Origin: Shinella sp. CPCC 101442
Lineage (GTDB): Bacteria; Pseudomonadota; Alphaproteobacteria; Rhizobiales; Rhizobiaceae
Length of the DNA: 64,000 nt
Direction: 5' to 3'
Assembly (NCBI RefSeq): GCF_024704725.1
Contig: NZ_JALIQS010000001.1
Span: forward strand, 1,054,001 to 1,118,000
Shown here: one piece after another, positions 8,245 through 16,839 of the stretch
Layout of the letters: every line of letters starts with the position of its first letter
How positions within the stretch are numbered: the stretch's first letter is position 1
Program-made: the position numbers and the translations under genes
Notes under the pieces: model-generated
Databases searched by the model: none
What the model was told of the DNA's origin: nothing
What the model saw: only the letters and a program-made list of their open reading frames with translations

Positions 8245-9630
8245 ATGACAAATTGGCGTCCCGATATATCCCAATTGCGCCGGCCGGCCTACCTCTCCCT
8301 CGCCGAGCAGATCGCCCGCGCCATCCAGGAAGGGCTGTTGCCGAACGGTACACGCCTCCTGCCACATCGCAAGCTCGCCGACGACCTCAAACTCTCCGTG
8401 CAGACCGTGAGCCGCGCCTATGACGAGCTGATCCGCCGCGGCCTCATCTCCGGCGAAATCGGCCGTGGCTCCTTCGTGCAGACCCGGCCGAAGGAGCCGG
8501 AGCCGCCCTATCTCCCCGAGCGTCTCGGGGAACTGGTCGACCTGTCGATCCTGAAGCCCGTCTGCGAGCAGCTCCATCTGGAGCGCATGCGCGAGGCCTT
8601 CGGGTGGCTTGCGGAAAACCTGCCGTCGAGTTCGGCGCTTTCCTTCCGGCCGAACATGGTTTTCCCGCGCCACAAGGCCGTTGCAGCCGAATGGCTGGCC
8701 CGCTGCGGCCTCGATATTTCACCGCTCAACATCAACCTCACCAATGGCGCGACCTCTGGCATGACGGTCGCCCTGATGAGCGTAGCGCCCCCCGGCTCCA
8801 CCGTCGCGACGGAGGCGATCAGCCATCACACGCTGGTGCCGCTCTCCACCTATCTCGGCCTGCATCTCCAAGGCCTGCCGATCGACCACGACGGCATGAT
8901 CCCCGAAGCACTGGACGAAGCCTGCCGCACGGGCGTCATTCGCGCGGTCTTTCTGCAGCCTTCCGTCATCAATCCGACCGCCACGCTGATGAGCGCGGAG
9001 CGCCGGCAGGCACTGGCCGATGTCGCTCGGCGGCATGACATCGCGATCATCGAGAACGATATTCTGGGGCCGCTCGTGGAGCGCGAGGCGCCTCCGCTTG
9101 CCGCCTATGCGCCGGAGCGCACGCTCTACATCACCAGCTTCACCAAGATCACGGTGCCGGGCCTTCGCATCGGCTATCTCGCCGCTCCCGACCGCTATGT
9201 CGCGGCCGTCGCCAACCGCCACCTCGTCTCCAACTGGATGGCGACGCCGTCGATCGCCGAAATCGCCACGCGCTGGGTCAGCGACGGCACGGCCATGGAA
9301 CTCGTGAACTGGCAGCGCCGGGCGCTGGCCGTGCGCCACGCCATCGCGGAGGAGGCATTTGCCGGCCTGCCCTGTCACGCGCATCCGCAGAGCCTTCATG
9401 TCTGGCTGCCGCTGCCGGAGGGCCATACGGAGGAGGGCTTCGTTTCGCAGGCCCGGCTGCGCGGCGTCGCGATCGCCCCCGGCTCGTCGTTCCGCACCTG
9501 CGATCAGCCCTGGCATCCGGCAGTGCGGATTTCGCTCGGCTCGACCACCGAGCAGGAACTTCGCACGGGGCTGGGCATTCTGGCCTCGCTGGCCAGCGGA
9601 AATCCCGAAGCACTGCTGCTTGCGATTTGA
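8245..9630 (+). CDS. enuR: MocR/GntR-type PLP-binding repressor of ectoine utilization
   Basis: 461 aa fusion. An N-terminal GntR winged helix (about 14-80, 'LPHRKLADDLKLSVQTVSRAY') is joined to a class-I aminotransferase-like domain. The PLP lysine is K301 in 'ITSFTKITVPGLRIGYL', within one residue of the reported PLP lysine (K302) of Ruegeria pomeroyi EnuR. EnuR represses the import/catabolism operon until PLP binds a pathway intermediate (alpha-N-acetyl-diaminobutyrate or diaminobutyrate). The ATG at 8245 was chosen because the conserved N-terminus begins there; the in-frame ATG at 8167 would add 26 non-conserved residues. The gene lies directly upstream of ehuA, with a large dyad in between. 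Confidence 0.9.
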   Translation: MTNWRPDISQLRRPAYLSLAEQIARAIQEGLLPNGTRLLPHRKLADDLKLSVQTVSRAYDELIRRGLISGEIGRGSFVQTRPKEPEPPYLPERLGELVDLSILKPVCEQLHLERMREAFGWLAENLPSSSALSFRPNMVFPRHKAVAAEWLARCGLDISPLNINLTNGATSGMTVALMSVAPPGSTVATEAISHHTLVPLSTYLGLHLQGLPIDHDGMIPEALDEACRTGVIRAVFLQPSVINPTATLMSAERRQALADVARRHDIAIIENDILGPLVEREAPPLAAYAPERTLYITSFTKITVPGLRIGYLAAPDRYVAAVANRHLVSNWMATPSIAEIATRWVSDGTAMELVNWQRRALAVRHAIAEEAFAGLPCHAHPQSLHVWLPLPEGHTEEGFVSQARLRGVAIAPGSSFRTCDQPWHPAVRISLGSTTEQELRTGLGILASLASGNPEALLLAI

Positions 9631-9654
9631 TGGAAATGCTCGCCAATTGGGCGC

Positions 9655-9687
9655 CCGAAGAATAATTGTACTGATATTATTATTCGG
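9655..9687. promoter_or_regulatory. Candidate EnuR operator/promoter of ehu-eut operon
   Basis: Inverted repeat with 12-bp arms, CCGAAGAATAAT (9655-9666) and ATTATTATTCGG (9676-9687). The arms match at 11 of 12 positions around a 9-bp spacer. A TTGACA -35-like hexamer follows at 9689-9694. It lies 66 bp upstream of the ehuA start, in the only gap between enuR and ehuA. The symmetry suits a dimeric MocR regulator. Binding is inferred. Confidence 0.55.
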
Positions 9688-9752
9688 ATTGACATGATTT
9701 CTATCGCCGCGCATCGTTAGGCCATCACTTGTCTCAACAGGGAGAGACATGC

Positions 9753-10538
9753 ATGGCCGCACCCATCATTCGCATTGACAACATCACGAAGCGCTACGGC
9801 CCGCTGACCGTGCTCGACGGGTTGTCGATGGAGGTGCTGCCGGGCGAAAAGCTCGCGCTCATCGGCCCATCCGGCTCGGGCAAGACGACGATCCTGCGCA
9901 TTTTGATGACGCTGGAGGCGATCAGCGGCGGCCATATCGAGGTCGAGGGCGACCAGCTCTACCATATGCCCAAGAACGGGGGCCTTGTGCCGGCGGACGA
10001 CCGCCACCTGCACCGGATGCGCGAGAAGATCGGCATGGTCTTTCAGCACTTCAATCTGTTTCCGCACAAATGCGTGCTCGACAATGTCACGCTCGCACCG
10101 ATGCTGACCAAGGGCGTACCGAAGGCCGAGGCGCAGAAGCGGGCGATGGAGCTTCTCGACATGGTGGGCCTCGCCAACAAGGCGAAGAGCATGCCCGCCC
10201 AGCTGTCCGGCGGACAGAAGCAGCGTGTAGCCATCGCCCGCGCGCTCGCGCTTTCGCCGAAAATCATGCTGTTCGATGAGGTGACCTCGGCGCTTGACCC
10301 GGAACTGGTCGAGGAGGTGCTGAACGTCATGCGCAAGCTCGCCGCCGAGACCGACATGACCATGCTGCTGGTCACCCACGAAATGGGCTTCGCCCACGAC
10401 TTTGCCGACCGCATCCTGTTCTTCGACCGCGGCAGGATCGTCGAGGAAGGCAAGCCGGACGAGATTTTCCGCAATCCCAAACAGGAACGAACACAGACGT
10501 TCCTGCGCAAGATCATCGCGGCCGGGCACCGCGTCTGA
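9753..10538 (+). CDS. ehuA: Ectoine/hydroxyectoine ABC transporter, ATP-binding protein
   Basis: 261 aa polar-amino-acid-type ATPase: Walker A 'GPSGSGKTT', signature 'LSGGQKQRVAIARAL', Walker B 'IMLFDEVTSALDPE', and an H-loop in 'LLVTHEMGFAHD'. It energises uptake of ectoine and hydroxyectoine with EhuB, EhuC and EhuD, encoded immediately downstream. An AGGGAGAG ribosome-binding site 8 bp before the ATG at 9753 supports this start over a TTG at 9729. First gene of the long ehu-eut operon. Confidence 0.92.
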   Translation: MAAPIIRIDNITKRYGPLTVLDGLSMEVLPGEKLALIGPSGSGKTTILRILMTLEAISGGHIEVEGDQLYHMPKNGGLVPADDRHLHRMREKIGMVFQHFNLFPHKCVLDNVTLAPMLTKGVPKAEAQKRAMELLDMVGLANKAKSMPAQLSGGQKQRVAIARALALSPKIMLFDEVTSALDPELVEEVLNVMRKLAAETDMTMLLVTHEMGFAHDFADRILFFDRGRIVEEGKPDEIFRNPKQERTQTFLRKIIAAGHRV

Positions 10539-10601
10539 AGGGCTTCCTTCGGAAACCTGCTCCAAGCAACAACCAGGGAACAGCCAGAGGAGTTCGCAAC
10601 A

Positions 10602-11453
10602 ATGAGCATCAGGACAATTTTGACCATGGCCGCCGGCGCGACCGCGCTGATGGCAGCAATCGCCGCCACACCCGCTTTCGCCGATGACGCGAAGCTGGAA
10701 GAACTGAAGGCGCAGGGATTTGCGCGTGTCGCCATCGCCAACGAGCCGCCCTTCACGGCGGTTGCCGCAGACGGCAAGGTGTCGGGTGCGGCACCCGATG
10801 TCGCCCGCGAAGTGTTCAAGCGCCTCGGCGTCGCCGACATCGTCGCATCGATCTCGGAATACGGCGCGATGATCCCCGGCCTTCAGGCCGGTCGTCACGA
10901 CGTCATCACCGCCGGCCTCTTCATGAAGCCGGAGCGCTGCGCGGCTGTCGCCTATTCCGAGCCGATCCTCTGCGACGCCGAGGCGTTTGCACTGAAGAAG
11001 GGCAATCCGTTGAAGCTCAAGAGCTACAAGGACATCGCCGACAATCCGGATGCCAAGATCGGCGCGCCGGGCGGCGGTACGGAAGAAAAGCTGGCGCTCG
11101 AGGCCGGCGTACCCCGCGACCGCGTCATCGTCGTGCCCGATGGCCAGAGTGGCCTGAAAATGCTGCAGGATGGCCGCATCGATGCCTATTCGCTGCCGGT
11201 TCTCTCGATCAACGACCTCGTCGCCAAGGCGAACGATCCTGAAATCGAAGTCGTCGCTCCCGTCGAGGGGGCTCCCGTCTACTGCGATGGCGCGGCCTTC
11301 AGGAAGGGTGACGAGGCGCTGCGTGACGCCTTCGACGTGGAACTCGCCAAGCTGAAGGAGAGCGGCGAGTTCGCCAAGATCATCGAGCCCTACGGTTTTT
11401 CCGCCAAGGCTGCGATGTCGACGAGCCGCGACAAGCTCTGCGCTGCCAAATAG
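10602..11453 (+). CDS. ehuB: Ectoine/hydroxyectoine ABC transporter, periplasmic binding protein
   Basis: 283 aa with a Sec signal peptide ('ILTMAAGATALMAAIAATPAFA', cut near residue 27) and a family-3 solute-binding domain ('GFARVAIANEPPF', 'GAAPDVAREV', 'GLQAGRHDVITAGLFMKPER'). The order ATPase - binding protein - two permeases - eutA is that of the characterised rhizobial ehu cluster. An AGAGGAG ribosome-binding site precedes the ATG. A GC-rich hairpin follows the stop codon at 11471-11497 and may set its expression above the permeases. Confidence 0.92.
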   Translation: MSIRTILTMAAGATALMAAIAATPAFADDAKLEELKAQGFARVAIANEPPFTAVAADGKVSGAAPDVAREVFKRLGVADIVASISEYGAMIPGLQAGRHDVITAGLFMKPERCAAVAYSEPILCDAEAFALKKGNPLKLKSYKDIADNPDAKIGAPGGGTEEKLALEAGVPRDRVIVVPDGQSGLKMLQDGRIDAYSLPVLSINDLVAKANDPEIEVVAPVEGAPVYCDGAAFRKGDEALRDAFDVELAKLKESGEFAKIIEPYGFSAKAAMSTSRDKLCAAK

Positions 11454-11470
11454 GCGCCGCACCGCAAACC

Positions 11471-11497
11471 GTCCTCTCCCCGGTGCGGGGAGGGGAC
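11471..11497 (+). promoter_or_regulatory. Intercistronic stem-loop after ehuB
   Basis: GTCCTCTCCCC (11471-11481) pairs with GGGGAGGGGAC (11487-11497) at 10 of 11 positions around a 5-nt loop, 18 nt after the ehuB stop. There is no U-run, so it is more likely an mRNA-stabilising or partial attenuation element than a full terminator. Comparable hairpins follow the other two binding-protein genes of this window. Confidence 0.65.
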
Positions 11498-11525
11498 AGC
11501 CAATCCTTTTGCACACGGAAACACC

Positions 11526-12185
11526 ATGACCGACTGGTCCGGCTACATAGGGTTGATACTGCAAGGCGCGCTCGTGACGTTGCAGCTCACCGTCATGGGT
11601 TCGGTGCTCGCCGTCATCATGGCGTTTCTCGCCGGTCTCGGCCGCGTCAGCCGCTTCACGGCGGTCCGGGTGCTGGCCACGACCTATATCGAATTCTTCC
11701 GGGGCACCTCGATCTTCGTCCAGCTCTTCTGGGTCTATTTCGTGCTGCCCTTTGCCGGTGTCACGCTGTCGCCGTTGCAGGCCGGCGTGCTGGCCCTGGG
11801 GCTGAATGTCGGCGCATACGGCGCCGAGGTCGTGCGCGGCGCGGTCAAGGCAATCGGCCGCGAGCAGCGCGAGGCGTGCATCGCGCTCAACCTGACGCGT
11901 GGGCAGGCGATGCGCCACGTCATCCTGCCCCAGGCGCTGCCGCTGATGCTGCCGACCTTCGGCAACAATGCAATCGAACTGCTGAAAGGCACGGCCGTCG
12001 TCTCGCTGATCTCGCTGACCGACATGACGTTCCAGGCGCAGGTGGTGCGCGCGCAGACTGGCAGCACGCTGATCCCCTTCGCCGTCATCCTCATGCTCTA
12101 CTTCCTGATGGCACTCGCCATTTCCCATGGCATGCGCTGGCTGGAGCGCCGGGTCACCCGCGGTCTCGATGGTGTGAGGAGCTGA
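11526..12185 (+). CDS. ehuC: Ectoine/hydroxyectoine ABC transporter permease
   Basis: 219 aa integral membrane protein of the His/Glu/Gln/Arg-permease family. Hydrophobic segments occur near 11-35, 55-80 and 185-205. The EAA loop that contacts the ATPase reads 'EQREACIALNLTRGQAMRHVILPQALP'-like at about 116-142. It forms the channel with EhuD. The stop at 12183-12185 is 2 bp before the ehuD ATG, indicating coupled translation. Confidence 0.9.
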   Translation: MTDWSGYIGLILQGALVTLQLTVMGSVLAVIMAFLAGLGRVSRFTAVRVLATTYIEFFRGTSIFVQLFWVYFVLPFAGVTLSPLQAGVLALGLNVGAYGAEVVRGAVKAIGREQREACIALNLTRGQAMRHVILPQALPLMLPTFGNNAIELLKGTAVVSLISLTDMTFQAQVVRAQTGSTLIPFAVILMLYFLMALAISHGMRWLERRVTRGLDGVRS

Positions 12186-12187
12186 CG

Positions 12188-12850
12188 ATGGAATGGGACT
12201 GGAATTTCGTCTGGCAGATCATGCCGACCCTCATCGACGGGCTGAAGATCACCATTCTGGCGACCGTGCTCGGAGCCGCAGTCGCAGCGGTCGTCGGCCT
12301 TCTCTTCGCCATCCTGCGCATGACCGCGCCGAAGCCGATCGCGAGGGTAACGAGCTTCATCGTGGAGTTCATTCGCGGCACGCCGCTGCTGGTGCAGCTC
12401 TATTTCATCTTCTACGTGCTGCCCGACATCGGCATCCGCCTGCCGGCACTGCTTGCCGGCGTCATCGGGCTCGGCCTGCACTACGGCACCTATGCGGCGG
12501 AAGTCTACCGCGCCGGCATCGAGAACGTGCCGCGCGGACAGTGGGAAGCCGCCAAGGCGACGAACCTCACCGGCCGGCAGACCTGGATCCACGTCATCCT
12601 GCCACAGGCGATCCCGCCGATGATCCCCGCGCTCGCCAACTATCTCATCGCCATGTTCAAGGAGACGCCCTTGCTCTCGGCTATTACCGTGCTGGAACTG
12701 ATGAACCAGGCGAAGAGCGTCGCCAACAGCAGCTACCGCTACATCGAGCCGATGACGCTGGTCGGGGTGTTCTTCCTGGTCATGAGCCTGATTTCCGTCG
12801 TCTTCCTGCGCTGGCTGGAGGAACGATACGCCCGAATGGAGGAACGCTGA
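12188..12850 (+). CDS. ehuD: Ectoine/hydroxyectoine ABC transporter permease
   Basis: 220 aa, homologous to EhuC. Membrane segments lie at about 10-40, 55-95 and 180-210, and the EAA loop is 'GQWEAAKATNLTGRQTW'. The ATG at 12188 directly follows the ehuC stop. Its own TGA overlaps the eutA ATG (ATGA at 12848-12852 region), so transport and catabolic genes are physically coupled. Second half of the ectoine channel. Confidence 0.9.
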   Translation: MEWDWNFVWQIMPTLIDGLKITILATVLGAAVAAVVGLLFAILRMTAPKPIARVTSFIVEFIRGTPLLVQLYFIFYVLPDIGIRLPALLAGVIGLGLHYGTYAAEVYRAGIENVPRGQWEAAKATNLTGRQTWIHVILPQAIPPMIPALANYLIAMFKETPLLSAITVLELMNQAKSVANSSYRYIEPMTLVGVFFLVMSLISVVFLRWLEERYARMEER

Positions 12851-13626
12851 TGCAGACGCTCGATCTTACGCTGGCCTCGCATGCGCCAAAACTGGACGAC
12901 CGGCCGCTGGCAAAGCGTATCGGCCTGATCATTCTTGCGACCGACCATACGACGGAAGTGGATTTTCATCGCATGGTGGCAAGCGACAGGATCGGCGTCT
13001 ACGCGACCCGTATCCCCTATGCCAACCCGGTGACGCCAGAAAATTTGCGTGCGATGCAGCCGTCGCTGACATCCGGTGCCGCGCTCATCCTGCCGGATGA
13101 GCCGCTCGATGTCGTCATGTATTCCTGCACGTCCGCCTCCGTTGTGATCGGCGATGCCGAGGTCAAGGCCGCGGTCAGGGCGGCAAAGCCCACCGCCACG
13201 GTCGTGACGCCCACCGCCGCCGCCGTTTCTGGCCTCAAGGCATTCGGCGCGAAACGCATATCGGTTCTCACGCCCTACACGATCGAAACCAGCAAGCCGA
13301 TGGCCGATTACTTCCTGGCGCTCGGCTTCGACATCGCCCGCTTCACCTGCCTTGGCCTAACGGATGATCGCGAGATGGCGCGGATTTCTCCGCAAGAGAT
13401 CGTCGCGTTTGCGAAGGAGGCGACCGCACCTGACAGCGATGCGTTGTTCATTTCCTGCACCGCGGTACGGGCAGCAGGTGTGGCGGCGGAGATCGAGGCC
13501 GCCATCGGCAAGCCCGTCGTCACCAGCAACCTCGCAACGGCCTGGATATGCCTGCGCCTGTGCGGCGACCAGGCTGTCCGGCCGGAGCTTGGCCGGCTGA
13601 TGACGCTTGCCTATTCGGGGCGCTAA
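12850..13626 (+). CDS. eutA: Ectoine utilization protein EutA (maleate isomerase/Asp-Glu racemase-like)
   Basis: 258 aa member of the Asp/Glu racemase-maleate isomerase superfamily. The two symmetrical active-site cysteines are C93 ('VMYSCTSASVV') and C203 ('LFISCTAVRAAG'). With EutB and EutC it is proposed to convert 5-hydroxyectoine to ectoine. It starts inside the ehuD stop codon and ends 3 bp before eutB. The family is certain; the reaction is from pathway literature and context. Confidence 0.88.
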   Translation: MQTLDLTLASHAPKLDDRPLAKRIGLIILATDHTTEVDFHRMVASDRIGVYATRIPYANPVTPENLRAMQPSLTSGAALILPDEPLDVVMYSCTSASVVIGDAEVKAAVRAAKPTATVVTPTAAAVSGLKAFGAKRISVLTPYTIETSKPMADYFLALGFDIARFTCLGLTDDREMARISPQEIVAFAKEATAPDSDALFISCTAVRAAGVAAEIEAAIGKPVVTSNLATAWICLRLCGDQAVRPELGRLMTLAYSGR

Positions 13627-13629
13627 ATC

Positions 13630-14631
13630 ATGATCGACCTTCCCGTCACATTGCCTGACATCGAGCGCGCGGCCCGGCGCATCGAAGGGCGCGTGCTGCG
13701 CACGCCTTTCGTGCTTTCGGCTGTGCTCACCGAGCGCTGCGGCGTGCCCGTCGGCCTCAAGCTAGAACATCACCAGACGACCGGCAGCTTCAAGCTGCGC
13801 GGGGCCACAAACGTCGTGCTTTCGCTTTCGCCGGAAGAGCGTCTGCGGGGTGTCGTGGCCGCCTCCACGGGTAATCACGGCCGGGCGCTCACCCATGCCG
13901 CCAGGGCCGAAGGTTCGGTCGCGACGATCTGCATGTCGACGCTCGTACCCGAAAACAAGGTGGCCGAAATCCGCCGACTGGGCGCTGACGTCCGCATCGT
14001 CGGCGGGTCGCAGGATGAGGCGCAGACGGAAGTCGAGCGGTTGGTCGCGGAAGACGGCCTCGTCATGGTGCCGCCCTTCGACGATGTCGCCATCGTCGCC
14101 GGACAGGGCACGCTCGGGCTGGAGATTTTCGAGGCCATGCCTGACGTGGCGACGGTGCTTGTGCCGCTCTCGGGCGGCGGGCTCGCGGCGGGTGTCGCTG
14201 CGGCGGTGAAGGGACGAGCGCCCAGGACGCGCGTCATCGGTCTCACCATGGAACGCGGCGCGGCGATGAAGGCGAGCCTCGATGCCGGTAGGCCGGTTCA
14301 GGTCGAGGAGGTCGCAAGCCTCGCCGATTCCCTGGGCGGTGGCATCGGCCTTGGCAATGCCGTGACCTTTGCGATTTGCCATGCCCTGCTCGACGACGTG
14401 ATCCTGCTCTCCGAAGCCGAGATCGCGGCCGGCATGCGGCACGCCTATTGCGAAGAGCGCGAGGTGATCGAGGGGGCGGGGGCGGTCGGCATCGCCGCCT
14501 TGCTTTCGGGCCGCCTTGGCCGGCTGGACGGCCCCGTGGCCGTAGTCCTCTCCGGCCGCAACGTGGACATGGCGCAACATCTGCGGGTCATCAATGGGAA
14601 CGCCGATCCGTTCCGGGAGGAGGCGGCATGA
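13630..14631 (+). CDS. eutB: Ectoine utilization protein EutB (threonine dehydratase-like)
   Basis: 333 aa PLP fold-type II enzyme resembling threonine/serine dehydratases. PLP lysine K55 is in 'TTGSFKLRGATN', followed by the phosphate loop 'VPLSGGGLAAGVA' and 'ASTGNHGRA'. It lacks the C-terminal ACT regulatory domain of biosynthetic IlvA, matching its catabolic role in hydroxyectoine dehydroxylation with EutA and EutC. The stop overlaps the eutC ATG (ATGA, 14628-14631). Confidence 0.88.
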   Translation: MIDLPVTLPDIERAARRIEGRVLRTPFVLSAVLTERCGVPVGLKLEHHQTTGSFKLRGATNVVLSLSPEERLRGVVAASTGNHGRALTHAARAEGSVATICMSTLVPENKVAEIRRLGADVRIVGGSQDEAQTEVERLVAEDGLVMVPPFDDVAIVAGQGTLGLEIFEAMPDVATVLVPLSGGGLAAGVAAAVKGRAPRTRVIGLTMERGAAMKASLDAGRPVQVEEVASLADSLGGGIGLGNAVTFAICHALLDDVILLSEAEIAAGMRHAYCEEREVIEGAGAVGIAALLSGRLGRLDGPVAVVLSGRNVDMAQHLRVINGNADPFREEAA

Positions 14632-15620
14632 CGAGGATGAAGATACTGACCGAGGCGGAGTTGCGGCGCATCGTTCCGCTCGACCTCGAAGCCATCGCCT
14701 GCGTGGAGGAGGCGTTTCATGCGCTTGCCACCAAGGCCGTGGTCATGCCGCCGATCCTGCGGCTCGACATGCCCGAGCAACGCGCCGAGGTGGATGTGAA
14801 AACCGCCTATGTGCCCGGTCTCGACGGCTTCGCCATAAAGATCAGCCCCGGCTTCTTCGACAATCCGAAGCTCGGCTTGCCAAGCACCAATGGCTTGATG
14901 GTGCTGTTTTCCACGAAGACCGGCCTCGTGCAGGCAGTGCTGCTCGACAACGGTTATCTGACGGATGTGCGCACGGCCGCGGCCGGCGCCGTCGCCGCGC
15001 GATACCTTTCGCGCCCGGACGCCTCGGTCGCCACTATCTTCGGCGCAGGCATGCAGGCAAAATTGCAGCTCGAGGCCCTGAGCCTCGTGCGCTCCATCCG
15101 TGAAGCCCGCATCTGGGCACGTGAATTGGCGAAGGCCGAGGCGATTGCGGCGGAATTGACGGTAAAGCTGGGCTTCCCGGTAGGGGCCGAGGCCGATGGC
15201 AAGGCTGCGGTCGATGGTGCCGACATCATCGTCACCACTACACCGTCGGAAACGCCGGTGCTCAAGGCCGAATGGCTTCAGCCCGGCCAGCACGTCACCG
15301 CGATGGGCTCGGATGCCGAGCACAAGAACGAGATCGAGCCGGCCGTCATCACCGGTGCCGGCCTCTATGTCGCCGACAGCCTGAAACAGACCCGTCGTCT
15401 CGGCGAACTGCACCATGCCATCGAAGCTGGCCTGGTGACGGACGGCGCGGTCTTCCCCGAACTCGGCGAGATCGTCGCCGGGCGTAAACCGGGCCGTAGC
15501 GGCCCCGATCAGATCACCGTGGCGGACCTTACCGGCACGGGCATCCAGGACACGGCCATCGCAACGCTCGCTGCCGCCCGGGCGGCAGCGGCGGGCGCCG
15601 GCACGACCTTCGAGAGTTGA
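14628..15620 (+). CDS. eutC: Ectoine utilization protein EutC (ornithine cyclodeaminase/mu-crystallin family)
   Basis: 330 aa with the ornithine cyclodeaminase layout: substrate-side 'VKTAYVPGLDGFAIKISPGF', Rossmann 'TIFGAGMQAKLQLEAL' (about 141-156), and 'MGSDAEHKNEIEP' towards the C-terminus. It is the third enzyme of the EutABC module acting on 5-hydroxyectoine. The start ATG overlaps the eutB stop. Reaction is from context; fold assignment is firm. Confidence 0.88.
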   Translation: MTRMKILTEAELRRIVPLDLEAIACVEEAFHALATKAVVMPPILRLDMPEQRAEVDVKTAYVPGLDGFAIKISPGFFDNPKLGLPSTNGLMVLFSTKTGLVQAVLLDNGYLTDVRTAAAGAVAARYLSRPDASVATIFGAGMQAKLQLEALSLVRSIREARIWARELAKAEAIAAELTVKLGFPVGAEADGKAAVDGADIIVTTTPSETPVLKAEWLQPGQHVTAMGSDAEHKNEIEPAVITGAGLYVADSLKQTRRLGELHHAIEAGLVTDGAVFPELGEIVAGRKPGRSGPDQITVADLTGTGIQDTAIATLAAARAAAAGAGTTFES

Positions 15621-15654
15621 GACCGGCTTTTCGCCGGGTACAGAGGAAAAACCG

Positions 15655-16836
15655 ATGAAACAAGCGAACCTGAAGTTCTCACTTCCGGAGTATGAAACGC
15701 GTCTGCAAAAAACGCGGAAAGCCATGGAGGCCAAGGGCATCGATGTGCTGATCGTCAGCGATCCCTCGAACATGAACTGGCTGACGGGCTACGATGGCTG
15801 GTCCTTCTACGTGCACCAGTGTGTGGTGGTGCCGCCGACGGGCGAACCGATCTGGTACGGTCGCGGTCAGGACGCCAGCGGCGCAAAGTTCACCGCCTAT
15901 CTGAAGCACGAGAACATCATCGGCTATCCCGACCATTATGTGCAGTCCACCGAGCGGCACCCGATGGACTACCTTTCGGCAAAGCTCTCGGAGCGGGGTC
16001 TCGACACGCTGACGATCGGCGTGGAAATGGACAATTACTGGTTTTCCGCCGCCGCCTTCGCCGCACTCGTCAAACACCTGCCGAATGCCCGCTTCGTCGA
16101 TGCCACCGCGCTCGTCAACTGGCAGCGCGCCATCAAGAGCGAGACGGAAATCAAATACATGCGCAATGCCGCGAGGATTGTCGAAAAGATGCACGAGCGC
16201 ATCTTCGACACGATCGAGGTGGGCATGCGCAAATGCGATCTCGTCGCAGAAATCTACGATGCCGGCACGCGCGGTGTCGATGGTATCGGCGGCGACTATC
16301 CGGCGATCGTACCGCTGCTCCCCTCCGGTGTCGAGGCGTCCGCACCGCATCTCACCTGGGACGACCGGCCGATGAAGTCAGGCGAAGGCACCTTCTTCGA
16401 GATCGCCGGCTGCTATCATCGCTATCACGTGCCGCTGTCGCGCACCGTCTTTCTCGGCAAGCCGACGCAGGCCTTTCTCGATGCGGAAAAGGCCACGCTC
16501 GAAGGCATGGAGGCCGGTCTCGAAAAGGCGCGGCCCGGCAATACCTGCGAGGATATCGCCAATGCCTTCTTCGCGGTGCTCAGGAAATACGGCATCGTGA
16601 AGGACAACCGCACGGGCTACGGCATCGGCGTTTCCTATCCGCCGGATTGGGGCGAGCGCACGATGAGCCTGCGCCCCGGCGACCGGAGCGAGCTGAAGCC
16701 GGGCATGACCTTCCACTTCATGACGGGCCTCTGGCTCGAGGACATGGGCTTCGAGACGACGGAGAGCATCCTGATCACCGAAACCGGCGTCGAGTGCCTT
16801 GCCAACGTACCGCGCAAGCTTTTCGTGAAGGATTGA
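15655..16836 (+). CDS. eutD: Ectoine hydrolase (M24 metallopeptidase fold)
   Basis: 393 aa, close in length to Halomonas DoeA. An N-terminal creatinase domain (about 1-160, 'VSDPSNMNWLTGYDGWSFY') is followed by the pita-bread M24 domain. Known role: opening the ectoine ring to N-acetyl-L-2,4-diaminobutyrate; also named DoeA. An AGAGGA ribosome-binding site precedes the ATG, and there is a 34-bp gap after eutC. The stop is 3 bp before eutE, the next enzyme in the pathway. Confidence 0.92.
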   Translation: MKQANLKFSLPEYETRLQKTRKAMEAKGIDVLIVSDPSNMNWLTGYDGWSFYVHQCVVVPPTGEPIWYGRGQDASGAKFTAYLKHENIIGYPDHYVQSTERHPMDYLSAKLSERGLDTLTIGVEMDNYWFSAAAFAALVKHLPNARFVDATALVNWQRAIKSETEIKYMRNAARIVEKMHERIFDTIEVGMRKCDLVAEIYDAGTRGVDGIGGDYPAIVPLLPSGVEASAPHLTWDDRPMKSGEGTFFEIAGCYHRYHVPLSRTVFLGKPTQAFLDAEKATLEGMEAGLEKARPGNTCEDIANAFFAVLRKYGIVKDNRTGYGIGVSYPPDWGERTMSLRPGDRSELKPGMTFHFMTGLWLEDMGFETTESILITETGVECLANVPRKLFVKD

Positions 16837-16839
16837 GCC

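Noticed and set aside
9717-12128. 803-codon minus-strand frame opposite ehuA-ehuC
   Set aside because: Composition artefact; the plus-strand ABC genes have all expected motifs and coupling.
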